28,544 nt of DNA, taken from a virus. The notes below the pieces were generated by a model, which was given only the letters and a program-made list of their open reading frames with translations, made no database searches and was not told where the DNA came from. The DNA lies in the IMG/VR virus record IMGVR_UViG_3300047510_000889, positions 1 through 28,544 of that record; one strand, given 5' to 3'. Positions 15,135 to 22,363 of the stretch are shown here, in pieces. A program made the translations under genes and the position numbers. Positions within the stretch are counted from its first letter, which is position 1, and each line of letters starts with the position of its first letter.

Positions 15135-16128
15135 AACTAAATTCCCTTTGTGCGATTTCGTCCAACTGTTGCATTACTTCTTCTGTAAAATATACCTCAG
15201 GTTCTTTTAAAATCTGCTTGGCATAAATTTTCTTCCCATCTATCTCATATCTTCCAGCAACGTTTTTCCAAAGTCCACCAAGTTCACCAAGTTCAAGCAG
15301 TCCGTAATATCGATCAAGTCCCCTCTCATCATAATATAAGCGAACTTCAACCTGTTTATTCTCTTTACTCAAACGCGACTTAGCAGTCTTAGCTTTGATA
15401 ATATTGCCGACCACTTCTGTTCCATCTTTTTCTTTCTTTTTGCTGAGATAGATGATCGTAGATGCTGCGTATTTGAGTCCAGAACCTCCACCCATTTCTT
15501 TCGTTGGTACATAAGCTCCGATGACATCGTATGTATGATTTGTGACAATGAGCGGTACATTTGCCTGTCCTAATTTGAGTGTGAGCATACGGAAAGCGCC
15601 TTTGATAAGTTGTGATTTAGTCATATCACGAACTTCTTTTTCATTTAAGGCATCAGTGATTTCTTTACTGGTAGAAAGCATACCTAAAGAGTCTAGCACA
15701 AACATACAAGGACTGCGTTCCCCTTCGGGTTTCTTCATATAAAGATCAACTGCTTTGAGTGCTTTAGTTCGAAACTCTTCTACGGTGACAACATTAACCA
15801 CGACAAACCTTGATGTGTCGATGCCGCGACTTTCCAGGAGAGATTTGGTAATGGCAGCCTCAGTATCAAAGTAGAGGCAATAACCATCGGAATGATTATC
15901 AAGAAAATTCTTAACAACGGCGAGGCTAAAGAAAGTTTTTCCAGTAGAAGACTCTCCAGCAATAGCAGTAATCTTATTCCCAGATACACCACCAAATATG
16001 CTACCTGAAACCAGTGCATTAAAAACGTAAGAACCCGTGTCAACATAAGTTTCTGTTTCTTCAATATCTGATGCTAGTTTTGTATAGTCATCACCTATTT
16101 CTTTTACAATATCTTTAAGAAAATCCAT
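15121..16128 (-). CDS. uvsX: UvsX recombinase (RecA-like)
   Basis: Strand-exchange protein for recombination-dependent replication and repair. The 335-aa protein has Walker A GESSTGKT (58-65), Walker B in CMFVLDSLGML, a MAW-like region and the VPLIVTNHTYDVIGAY segment characteristic of UvsX. It is shorter than T4 UvsX (about 390 aa), as is typical for cyanophage versions. It lies between a 42-aa gene (stop three bases before its ATG) and gp41 (14-base overlap), inside the gene 43 operon. UvsX, gp41 and gp43 work together in bubble migration and recombination-primed replication, so the operon order matches a functional unit. Confidence 0.96.
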   Translation of the reverse strand: MDFLKDIVKEIGDDYTKLASDIEETETYVDTGSYVFNALVSGSIFGGVSGNKITAIAGESSTGKTFFSLAVVKNFLDNHSDGYCLYFDTEAAITKSLLESRGIDTSRFVVVNVVTVEEFRTKALKAVDLYMKKPEGERSPCMFVLDSLGMLSTSKEITDALNEKEVRDMTKSQLIKGAFRMLTLKLGQANVPLIVTNHTYDVIGAYVPTKEMGGGSGLKYAASTIIYLSKKKEKDGTEVVGNIIKAKTAKSRLSKENKQVEVRLYYDERGLDRYYGLLELGELGGLWKNVAGRYEIDGKKIYAKQILKEPEVYFTEEVMQQLDEIAQREFSYGKN

Positions 16129-16130
16129 AC

Positions 16131-16259
16131 CTATTTCTCAGTTTTAATATTTTTAAAATTAAATTTATAAGTCCATAACTTATTATAAAGTTTCTGATCC
16201 CTACTTTTAACCATTTCAATTATCAATTCTAATTCTTTATCAGTAATTGGCAAATTCAT
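16131..16259 (-). CDS. small hypothetical protein (42 aa) between gp43 and uvsX
   Basis: The frame begins MNLPITDKELELIIEMVK, continues SRDQKLYNKLWTYKFN and ends in KTEK. Its start overlaps the stop codon of the polymerase gene (ATGATGA, with two in-frame ATG codons at 16262 and 16259), and its stop lies two bases before the uvsX ATG. The tight fit on both sides strongly suggests it is translated. It is an amphipathic helix followed by an aromatic and basic tail, without known motifs. Proteins of this kind and position are, from memory, conserved in cyanophages; function unknown. Confidence 0.75.
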   Translation of the reverse strand: MNLPITDKELELIIEMVKSRDQKLYNKLWTYKFNFKNIKTEK

Positions 16260-18754
16260 CATACAAAAAAAGATTCTAAACTTGAAGATTTTTCAACACT
16301 CCATCCAACTACATCAAGAATACTCTTGAGGGGTTCTAAAAATGCTTTCTCAAATTGTAGTTCATAATCTATGTATTTGTCAAGATCAAGTTCCTTGGGA
16401 AAATCTTGAATGAAAGAAATTACATTTTCGTGAATGATATTTGGTTTTTTAAGGAAAATATATTTAACCTTTTCACCATTCTGAATAAAAGAATACTTAT
16501 TAGTAAGTTTCCTTTGCTTAACATAATAATTGAATAGCAAAGCTCCCCTAACGTGAATTGGAGTTTTCGATGCATAAATGTTAGAAGATGATGAATACTT
16601 CTGAACATCAGATGCAGTTCTAGGAAATGCTATTTGCTCAGGTTTCATATTCTTAAAGTTTGTTCGACATTCCTCAATATAATCAATTATGTCATCTTCA
16701 CTTCCACTCATCATAATGTTAAATGATTTTTTCAACATACTACGACAAGGTGCAGGAGTAGAAGATTTAATTGCCTCAATACCCTTGATCTTTAATTTGG
16801 GTTCTTCATAAAGAACACCTTCACTATCCCAAACACTTAGAATATATCGCTTCTTTGCAGTCCAAATACCACGCTCAGCAATACATTCACGCTTCATAAT
16901 CATTTTCTGATCATAAGCATTTACATAGGACGCCAATTCTTGGTAGCAACTTTCAATATACTTTTCAAGTTCCACCTGACAGACCTTATCAAGGAACGAA
17001 ACAATGCTTTGAGTAGTTTTCTCTCTTCCCTTGAATACACTCTCAACCAGAGGACCCATATTGATATACAAAGAGTCAGTATCAGAAGCAATAACATAAT
17101 CTTCCCCATCAGTCTTAAGAACTTTATTTAAATAAGAATTCATCTTATCCATAATCCACTGAATGGAAACCTGACCAGATAAGGTGATTGCCTCAGCGTT
17201 TGCTAGTTTGTAATAGCGGAAATACTGATTACCAATAGCACCATAAGCAGAGTTAAGTTGGATCTTCCTTGCCATTTGAATGTTATTGCAGCGAGCAATC
17301 TCTTTGACTAATTCTTTATTCTTAGTCTTTTCATACTCTTGCTCTGCTGCAAGCATTTTCTTCTTGAAGATTACACGTTCGTTGTAAATCTTCTCCATCA
17401 GTTCTGGAAGAAAACCACGAACGTCTTTACGATACATTGCACCATTGGCACATACTGCATAGTCCTTATACATCTCAAAGTTCAGATCCTGATTTAGAAT
17501 TTTATCCACATTTACTGTAGGATGCCTTTCTTCTAAAAGAGTTTCTGGAGAGATGTTATATTGCATAATGAGGTGAGGGTATAGTGAGTTAAGGTCAAAA
17601 CTCACCACCCAATCATACATTCCAGGAATAGGTTCCTTAACGTAAGCACCGGCATATTTTTCATCTTTCTTAGTCCTATTCTTTGGAGGAATAACGATAT
17701 CCCTCTTTTTAAGGTAAGTGTAGATGATATTATCCCACATACGAACCTGATAGAAAACATCAGCATAATTCACTTTAGCGTCATATGCCATTGTCAATGC
17801 AAGTTCGATCAACTTCATCTTGTCTTCCAAACGGTCAACAAGTTCCACGTCAACGATGTTGTATTCAATGTACTTCTGCCAACCGTTAGTGTAAAAGTCT
17901 TTAAAGGTTTCAAACTCAGAGTGATCAAGTTTCTTCTGCCCCAGTTCCACTTCGGCAATGTAATCAAGGCGATAAGACTCTTGAATTTTATAAGTAAATT
18001 TCTTATAAAGATCAAGGTAATCGAGTTGAGTTAAACCACCAACGTCAAACGTAGTGTGCTTACGTCCATTGATATAAACTTCACCCTCAGTTACAAGACC
18101 CCAGTTAGAAAAACGTTTCATCAGTTTTTCACCAAGAACCCGATTAAGTCTCTTGCAGATATAAGGAATATCATACATCTGAACGTTCCACCCAGTAATC
18201 ACATCTGGAACATCATTCATCCAATAATTGATGAAATGATTGAGAAGTTGATATTCGGAAGGGCAGTGATGATATGTTACATCACTACGAGTATTATTGA
18301 ATGGTTTAATTCCCCAAGTAATAATCTTCTTGGTAGTATAATCCTGAATTGTAATCGCAAGAATTTCCTCAGAGCAAGATTCCACATCAGGGAACCCGTG
18401 CTCTGAAGCAACCTCAATATCCAGAGTTACAAGTTTGATTTTGCTAATATCAAACTTAATTTCATCCTCAGGATACTTTTCTGAAATGTATTGATAGACA
18501 TAGCGATCGTTTCCATAGATCTCAAACCCATCAACATTTTCATATTTACTGTAAAACTCACGACAGTCCCTAACTGTTCCAGGTTTTACCTCTTCAACTG
18601 CTTCACCACTTAATGTTCTATATTTGGATGGCTTTTTAGTTTTTACATAAAGAGTTGGAAAGAACTCGTCTCTTGTTTCAAATCTTTTACCATTTTCTAC
18701 TCCACGAACCAAAAACTGATTTCCAATCAATTGAACATTAGTATAAAATCTCAT
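16259..18754 (-). CDS. 43: family B DNA polymerase, T4 gp43-like
   Basis: The replicative polymerase with 3'-5' proofreading. The 831-aa protein has all motifs in order: Exo I LDIEV (111-115), Exo II ITGWNVQMYD (186-195), Exo III YNIVD (298-302), Pol A FDLNSLYP (386-393), Pol B KIQLNSAYGAIGN (497-509) and Pol C SDTDS (557-561). The last residues, SSSLESFFV, look like the short clamp-binding tail of T4 gp43, which docks on gp45. It is somewhat shorter than T4 gp43 (898 aa), usual for cyanophages. Its ATG overlaps the stop of the Sm-like gene upstream (ATGA), so it is translationally coupled. No intein or split is present. Confidence 0.98.
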   Translation of the reverse strand: MRFYTNVQLIGNQFLVRGVENGKRFETRDEFFPTLYVKTKKPSKYRTLSGEAVEEVKPGTVRDCREFYSKYENVDGFEIYGNDRYVYQYISEKYPEDEIKFDISKIKLVTLDIEVASEHGFPDVESCSEEILAITIQDYTTKKIITWGIKPFNNTRSDVTYHHCPSEYQLLNHFINYWMNDVPDVITGWNVQMYDIPYICKRLNRVLGEKLMKRFSNWGLVTEGEVYINGRKHTTFDVGGLTQLDYLDLYKKFTYKIQESYRLDYIAEVELGQKKLDHSEFETFKDFYTNGWQKYIEYNIVDVELVDRLEDKMKLIELALTMAYDAKVNYADVFYQVRMWDNIIYTYLKKRDIVIPPKNRTKKDEKYAGAYVKEPIPGMYDWVVSFDLNSLYPHLIMQYNISPETLLEERHPTVNVDKILNQDLNFEMYKDYAVCANGAMYRKDVRGFLPELMEKIYNERVIFKKKMLAAEQEYEKTKNKELVKEIARCNNIQMARKIQLNSAYGAIGNQYFRYYKLANAEAITLSGQVSIQWIMDKMNSYLNKVLKTDGEDYVIASDTDSLYINMGPLVESVFKGREKTTQSIVSFLDKVCQVELEKYIESCYQELASYVNAYDQKMIMKRECIAERGIWTAKKRYILSVWDSEGVLYEEPKLKIKGIEAIKSSTPAPCRSMLKKSFNIMMSGSEDDIIDYIEECRTNFKNMKPEQIAFPRTASDVQKYSSSSNIYASKTPIHVRGALLFNYYVKQRKLTNKYSFIQNGEKVKYIFLKKPNIIHENVISFIQDFPKELDLDKYIDYELQFEKAFLEPLKSILDVVGWSVEKSSSLESFFV

Positions 18755-19020
18755 TCTTTAATCAAATCCTCGTATTTTTCAAGTAGAGTTGGAGTTGGAT
18801 CTGCAAGAGTAAGGATCTTGTCAGAACTCATCATAAATGTATCTTGTTTTGTAACTCCCATTAGAAATGGTTCTAATGTTCTAGAAAGTCCTTCAAGTTG
18901 AGGTTCTTTTATAAGAAAGGGTTTAATTAACTTACAATCAGGTTCCCCAACATCTGCACCAACTTCCTCAATCTTACTGATCAGAATTTGCTTGTTCGTC
19001 AGTACTAATATCTTTATCAT
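18751..19020 (-). CDS. Sm-like small protein (89 aa), third paralogue
   Basis: It starts MIKILVLTNKQILISKIEEV and ends ADPTPTLLEKYEDLI. The pattern (a short K-x-L-x-L strand, a turn, I-x-x-I-E, then PF near the middle, an S-D-K-I-L-T-L-A-D-P strand and a final helix with E-K-Y) parallels the proteins at 18974-19336 and 21639-21926. I infer a small barrel of Sm/LSm type, though no RNA-binding motif can be confirmed. The start at 19020 gives the best match to its relatives; an ATG at 19032 adds MEKK. It overlaps the gene before it by about 47 bases and gp43 by four, so it is made with the polymerase. Confidence 0.75.
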   Translation of the reverse strand: MIKILVLTNKQILISKIEEVGADVGEPDCKLIKPFLIKEPQLEGLSRTLEPFLMGVTKQDTFMMSSDKILTLADPTPTLLEKYEDLIKE

Positions 19021-19336
19021 CTTCTTTTCCATAATTCAATACTTGATCTTTATACATTTCGGTAAGTTTATCAATTGGTTCTACGATAGTAACCACCCAA
19101 TCTGAAGGAACTGGAATCGTAGAATCTTTAGAAATAGGAATCCAGGGAAACAATGCCACCTGAAATGACTTTTCATCAGATTCCAAAATTTCTTGTGGAT
19201 TTCTCATCCTAACAGTGCAAGGCTTATTGAAAAAATATCCAACAACCTTTGGATTTTCTTCATCACCAACCACCATCTCTTTAATATCTGCAATAATATC
19301 TTCACCAGATTTTAAAAGTGCCAATTTTACAGTCAT
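18974..19336 (-). CDS. Sm-like small protein (120 aa), second paralogue
   Basis: MTVKLALLKSGEDIIADIKE at the N-terminus matches MSVKLIRMSSGEDVIATVLN of the gene at 21639 almost position for position. Later PWIPISKD and VVTIVEPIDKLTEMYKD match PWSPLQSKND and VVYIAEPDEGIVDQYSK. The protein has an extra acidic tail (KEDDKDISTDEQ). I start it at the ATG at 19336: the frame is open up to 19435, but that stretch holds the hsp20 terminator and a promoter. It opens the gene 43 operon. A small beta-barrel that binds nucleic acid or protein is the likely fold; function unknown. Confidence 0.8.
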   Translation of the reverse strand: MTVKLALLKSGEDIIADIKEMVVGDEENPKVVGYFFNKPCTVRMRNPQEILESDEKSFQVALFPWIPISKDSTIPVPSDWVVTIVEPIDKLTEMYKDQVLNYGKEDDKDISTDEQANSDQ

Positions 19337-19358
19337 AATTTTTTTCCCATCCTTAGTT

Positions 19359-19364
19359 ATTTTA
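19359..19364 (-). promoter_or_regulatory. sigma-70-type -10 box TAAAAT for the gene 43 operon
   Basis: On the minus strand GCTAAAATAAC follows the terminator T-tract directly, 23 bases before the ATG at 19336. The same arrangement, with GCTATAATAAC, precedes cobS. No clear -35 box is visible. Confidence 0.5.
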
Positions 19365-19411
19365 GCAAAAAAATAGAGGGGAGTCAACTGGATTTTGCCA
19401 GTATCCCCTCT
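19365..19411 (-). terminator. two-part terminator hairpin after hsp20
   Basis: An outer 8-bp stem (AGAGGGGA at 19375-19382 with TCCCCTCT at 19404-19411) encloses an inner 5-bp stem (ACTGG at 19387-19391 with CCAGT at 19398-19402), followed on the minus strand by ATTTTTTT. Confidence 0.85.
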
Positions 19412-19438
19412 TTGGCTAGCGCCGACGATATTCAAATA

Positions 19439-19446
19439 TATTTATA
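19439..19446 (-). promoter_or_regulatory. late-promoter core TATAAATA at the end of hsp20
   Basis: A perfect core overlapping the hsp20 stop codon, but lying before the terminator at 19365-19411 rather than in front of an open gene. It could make a very short RNA, read through, or be a chance AT-rich match. Confidence 0.35.
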
Positions 19447-19876
19447 GATAATCTTTACGCTTGTGGTGTTCGGGAACAATCTTACCAAGAGTAACGGTCA
19501 ACAACCCATCCTCAAATTCAACTGATCTAACTTCCGTTTCATCTGAGAGTGTCCAAGATCTGGTGAAAGATCGTTGAGCCAATCCTTTGTGGACATAGTT
19601 GGTGTCTGTTTCTTTGTCTTCTTTTTGTCCTTCGACGAATAGTTTTCCATCTTGAGTGTAGACATAGACTTCTTTTTTCTTAAACCCAGCAAGTGCAATT
19701 TCTAATTTCGACTCTACGTTACTCACCTGAACAAGATTATATGGAGGATAATTAGAAGTTGTTTCGTGAAGTTTAAATACACGGTCAAAGTATTCATCCA
19801 TTCCAATGGTATTGCGGTTAATTCTCTCCAACAAAGCAGGAAGATCCGCAGCCTGATATTTCATAAGGTTAGTCAT
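19442..19876 (-). CDS. hsp20: small heat-shock protein, Hsp20 / alpha-crystallin family
   Basis: An ATP-independent holdase chaperone of 144 aa. The alpha-crystallin domain spans about residues 47-130: SKLEIALAGFKKKEVYVYTQ, then KLFVEGQK, RSFTRSWTLSDETE and the family signature GLLTVTLGK. The C-terminus has the I-V-P anchoring tripeptide followed by a basic tail (EHHKRKDYL). Hsp20 genes are a recognised feature of T4-like cyanophages, thought to help folding of phage or host proteins, possibly photosynthetic or head proteins. It stands alone between the regA terminator with a sigma-70-type promoter and its own terminator. A good GGAG ribosome site precedes the ATG. Confidence 0.94.
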   Translation of the reverse strand: MTNLMKYQAADLPALLERINRNTIGMDEYFDRVFKLHETTSNYPPYNLVQVSNVESKLEIALAGFKKKEVYVYTQDGKLFVEGQKEDKETDTNYVHKGLAQRSFTRSWTLSDETEVRSVEFEDGLLTVTLGKIVPEHHKRKDYL

Positions 19877-19936
19877 TATGGTAGCTCCTTTTTAAGCGAG
19901 TTTGTGTTTTGAGGACCCTTACGGCGTCCACTACTA

Positions 19937-19942
19937 ATTATA
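19937..19942 (-). promoter_or_regulatory. sigma-70-type -10 box TATAAT for hsp20
   Basis: A perfect TATAAT about 61 bases before the hsp20 ATG, shortly after the regA terminator. No convincing -35 box is seen; T-rich sequence occupies that position. Confidence 0.55.
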
Positions 19943-19952
19943 CAAGAAACAT

Positions 19953-19977
19953 AAAAAAAGGGAGTGTTGAACTCCCT
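19953..19977 (-). terminator. rho-independent terminator after regA
   Basis: A 7-bp stem (AGGGAGT at 19959-19965 with ACTCCCT at 19971-19977), a 5-base loop, and a run of seven T on the minus strand, seven bases past the regA stop. Confidence 0.85.
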
Positions 19978-19983
19978 ACAAAA

Positions 19984-20421
19984 TCATTCGGTTTCCTGAC
20001 CCTTTCCTTTTTTACCAATATTATACTTCTGTTCCAAAATCCAGTCCCCCTTATCCTTATAAGAAAGAACCTTGATTTGATTAAGTGGTGCAATATCAGT
20101 AATAGAGTCTTGATTAACAACAGTAATCAATCCCCAATCTGATAAAAGACGGGTAATTCTGTTCCTTCTTTGAACATCATTAACCGTAAGATTTGCATGT
20201 TTGCCATCGAGAGCAAACAGTTCCTTAAAATGAACAAGATAGTATCTACCTTGCTTGTGAAGAATATGGCAAGATTGATAGATTTTCTTTTCCTTACGCG
20301 ATGCAACTCCGATACGGGTCAAAGTCTCACGAACTTTCAGAAAGTCATCAGGTTCATTTAGGATAACCTCCACCATCATATTTGGTGTCCAATTAACCTG
20401 TGGTTCAATAGAGTTTGTCAT
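19984..20421 (-). CDS. regA: RegA translational repressor
   Basis: RegA binds the start regions of early phage mRNAs, including replication genes, and blocks their translation. The 145-aa protein is somewhat longer than T4 RegA (122 aa) because of a lysine-rich tail (KKGKGQETE). Family features visible are EVILNEPDDFLKVRETLTRIG near residue 20, the YLVHFKELFALDGK region and NDVQRRNRITRLLSDWGLI. Its ATG overlaps the gp62 stop (ATGA), the same order as T4 44-62-regA. The T4 counterpart regulates its own and gp44/gp62 translation, so a similar feedback is likely here. Confidence 0.93.
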   Translation of the reverse strand: MTNSIEPQVNWTPNMMVEVILNEPDDFLKVRETLTRIGVASRKEKKIYQSCHILHKQGRYYLVHFKELFALDGKHANLTVNDVQRRNRITRLLSDWGLITVVNQDSITDIAPLNQIKVLSYKDKGDWILEQKYNIGKKGKGQETE

Positions 20422-20804
20422 TTTTTTCCGCCCCTTTCAAGTCTTTTTTTGATAAATTCAAGTTGTTCTTTATTTAGTATTTTCAAAGCTTGGGATGCTT
20501 TATCATTACTATATCCATAGTATTGTTTAACGCATTCTAAATCTTTGACTTTATCTTTTCGGATCCAGGGAGAAAATCTCTTCTTTTTCCTCAGACTATT
20601 TAGATAAAATGAATACTGCATATCTTTGGGAAGATAATGTTTCATATTCATTTCATTGGCAAACATAATACAATCAATGTGACCAGAAAGGCAGCGATTA
20701 ATAATATAAGGCGGATAGTCTTTTATAATCGTTGGATCTTCTTCTGTTAGATCATTTTTATTAAATGACAACGAATCAATCCAATCCTTCAGTTCGTATT
20801 TCAT
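20418..20804 (-). CDS. 62: clamp-loader small subunit, T4 gp62-like
   Basis: Gp62 joins four gp44 subunits to form the loader that opens the gp45 ring. At 128 aa it is shorter than T4 gp62 (187 aa), which is usual for cyanophages. The N-terminus MKYELKDWIDSLSFNK and the following YPPYIINRCLSGHIDCIMFANEMN are characteristic of the cyanophage family. It overlaps the methylase by 29 bases and regA by four. In T4 it lies next to gp44; here a methylase and three small genes separate them, though all appear to share one operon. Confidence 0.9.
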   Translation of the reverse strand: MKYELKDWIDSLSFNKNDLTEEDPTIIKDYPPYIINRCLSGHIDCIMFANEMNMKHYLPKDMQYSFYLNSLRKKKRFSPWIRKDKVKDLECVKQYYGYSNDKASQALKILNKEQLEFIKKRLERGGKK

Positions 20805-21639
20805 AATTAAATAATAAAAGTTCTTTGCGTTTTTTCTGCTCTCTCATATACTCCCCAACAGAACGCATTGTATAAGTCAAATCAAATTCTGCTGCTTTCC
20901 ATTCAGGATCAGTAAATCTATCTTTCACTAACTGATCAGAATTATAACTAACTAGCATATCCATACTATTAACACTGCAACGAGCAGCGAAAAGATCGTG
21001 ATCAAATCCTTTATGCATTGATCCTTTGTTCCCATAGAGATTATCCTTAATGTCATAAGGAGGATCGAGATACATAAAAACATTTTTATTACTATCCATT
21101 ATAGCATCATATGAATAGTTGGTAATTCTCCAATGTCCAATCAGTTTAGAATACTCTTTTAATTTTTCAATACCATTGAGAGAAAAATTACTGCTTGACG
21201 CTTGCTTAGAAAAAGAACTCGATTCTGTCAATCCACTGAAAGAGCATTTATTAACAACATAAAATGCTACTGCCCTATCAAAATTGCTATAGTCGGAATC
21301 GTTAATAATTTTTTTACAAGAATCAAAAAGTTTTTTGGCAAGAGTTGGATCTGGGTGAGATGATTTTAATTCAGACAATCTGGAAGAAACATCATCCCCA
21401 AACATTTGGAGTTGCTGCCAAAAATTAACCAAAGGTTCATAAAGATCATTCACCCAGATCTTAAGATTTGGATACTTTTTAGTGATATGAATTGCTACAG
21501 AACCTCCCCCCAGAAATGGTTCCCTAAACTCCTCATAGTTACGGAGATCTGGAAAATAAGGATCCATTTTTACACAAGCACGAGACTTGCCTCCAGGATA
21601 TCTAAGAGGAGTCTTAAGTGATTTAAGTGTATTTGCCAT
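20776..21639 (-). CDS. dam: adenine-specific DNA methylase, Dam/D12 class
   Basis: N6-adenine methyltransferase of the DpnIIA/T4 Dam class (287 aa). The AdoMet-binding start TPLRYPGGKSRA (about 11-22), motif I REPFLGGGSVAIH, and the catalytic DPPYD in MYLDPPYDIKDN are all intact. A target-recognition region lies between them (NKCSFSGLTESSSFSKQASS). Such enzymes usually methylate GATC or a related site; the specificity here is not readable from sequence. No restriction enzyme partner is nearby, so protection from host nucleases or replication/packaging marking is more likely than a restriction system. Its ATG overlaps the upstream stop by one base (TAATG). Confidence 0.93.
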   Translation of the reverse strand: MANTLKSLKTPLRYPGGKSRACVKMDPYFPDLRNYEEFREPFLGGGSVAIHITKKYPNLKIWVNDLYEPLVNFWQQLQMFGDDVSSRLSELKSSHPDPTLAKKLFDSCKKIINDSDYSNFDRAVAFYVVNKCSFSGLTESSSFSKQASSSNFSLNGIEKLKEYSKLIGHWRITNYSYDAIMDSNKNVFMYLDPPYDIKDNLYGNKGSMHKGFDHDLFAARCSVNSMDMLVSYNSDQLVKDRFTDPEWKAAEFDLTYTMRSVGEYMREQKKRKELLLFNYEIRTEGLD

Positions 21640-21926
21640 TAGGTTATCAATTTACTATTTGGGGTAATTAATTTACTGAACATTTTGGAATACTGATCTA
21701 CAATTCCCTCATCAGGTTCAGCAATATAAACAACAAATCTCATATTGACAGTTAAAGATTTATCATTTTTACTTTGCAAAGGGGACCAAGGAGCAAATCC
21801 AATAGATCCAGATGATGTAGGAACTGCCACAATACTATCTTCAATAGTAATGGTTTCTTCCGTTTCATTCAACACAGTTGCAATCACATCTTCACCAGAA
21901 GACATTCGAATTAATTTTACACTCAT
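21639..21926 (-). CDS. Sm-like small protein (95 aa), first paralogue
   Basis: It begins MSVKLIRMSSGEDVIATVLN, has a second strand pair TITIEDSIVAVPTSSGSIGF, then APWSPLQSKNDKS, and VVYIAEPDEGIVDQYSKMF towards the end. The five short beta-strands and the S-G-E-D turn fit a small Sm-type barrel. It is clearly related to the proteins at 18974-19336 and, more distantly, 18751-19020. It is coupled to the methylase by a one-base overlap, and has a promoter-like TCTAAATA 22 bases upstream plus a TATAAT at 21933-21938. Function unknown; an RNA-binding or replisome-associated role is a guess. Confidence 0.82.
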   Translation of the reverse strand: MSVKLIRMSSGEDVIATVLNETEETITIEDSIVAVPTSSGSIGFAPWSPLQSKNDKSLTVNMRFVVYIAEPDEGIVDQYSKMFSKLITPNSKLIT

Positions 21927-21947
21927 TTTTAAATTATATCAACGTTA

Positions 21948-21955
21948 TATTTAGA
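21948..21955 (-). promoter_or_regulatory. late-promoter-like TCTAAATA before the first Sm-like gene
   Basis: Same variant and similar spacing (22 bases to the ATG at 21926) as at 7135 and 12507. A TATAAT also occurs at 21933-21938 but is very close to the ATG. An internal promoter in the replication operon is possible. Confidence 0.4.
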
Positions 21956-21960
21956 AGCAG

Positions 21961-22185
21961 TTATTCAAACTCACCAGTCCTATTCTTACCAGCAGCATAA
22001 GAAGATGGTGGTTCATATGGGGGAACGCAAGTTACAGTAATAGAAGAAGATTTAGTTACCTCTGCCATTTCACGATAACCGAGACCAACATAAATCTGTC
22101 CACCAACTACAGCAACTGCCATAGCACCCCAAAAAATATAATACCATTGAGATTTAATTTGATGTCTAAAGTTTTTCATAATCAT
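21961..22185 (-). CDS. small membrane protein (74 aa)
   Basis: A single membrane helix at about residues 14-34 (YYIFWGAMAVAVVGGQIYVG) follows a short basic N-terminus (KNFRHQIKSQW), so the tail probably faces the periplasm. The tail contains TCVPPYEPPSSYAAG. The start is either 22185 (MIMKNF) or 22179 (MKNF); neither has a strong ribosome site. It overlaps the upstream 65-aa gene by 20 bases. Small one-helix proteins in this position near gp44 are, from memory, common in cyanophages, without a known role. Confidence 0.75.
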   Translation of the reverse strand: MIMKNFRHQIKSQWYYIFWGAMAVAVVGGQIYVGLGYREMAEVTKSSSITVTCVPPYEPPSSYAAGKNRTGEFE

Positions 22186-22363
22186 CAACTATATCAAAAT
22201 CTGTAAATTGATCATCCCTCACTTCATGCTCACCAGCAATCAAATACCAATGATGCCCCTGACGCTCACCAAGATATTTTACATCCGTATCAGCAAATGC
22301 ATTCTCACGCATTGCTGCTTGAATTTTAAGATGCATTAACTCGGATTTACTTGGCACTTTCAT
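22166..22363 (-). CDS. conserved hypothetical protein (65 aa)
   Basis: The protein reads MKVPSKSELMHLKIQAAMRE at the N-terminus and contains WYLIAGEHEVRDDQFTDFDI. It is small, acidic and soluble, with a helix followed by a beta-hairpin. Related sequences with RDDQFTDFDI are familiar from cyanophages but uncharacterised. Its ATG overlaps the gp44 stop (ATGA) and the membrane gene overlaps its end, so it is translated as part of the clamp-loader transcript. A link with replication is inferred only from position. Confidence 0.78.
   Translation of the reverse strand: MKVPSKSELMHLKIQAAMRENAFADTDVKYLGERQGHHWYLIAGEHEVRDDQFTDFDIVDDYEKL

Noticed and set aside
19337-19435. N-terminal extension MNIVGASQRG of the second Sm-like protein
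   Set aside because: This stretch contains the hsp20 terminator hairpin and a -10 box, and the paralogue begins at the equivalent of the ATG at 19336.
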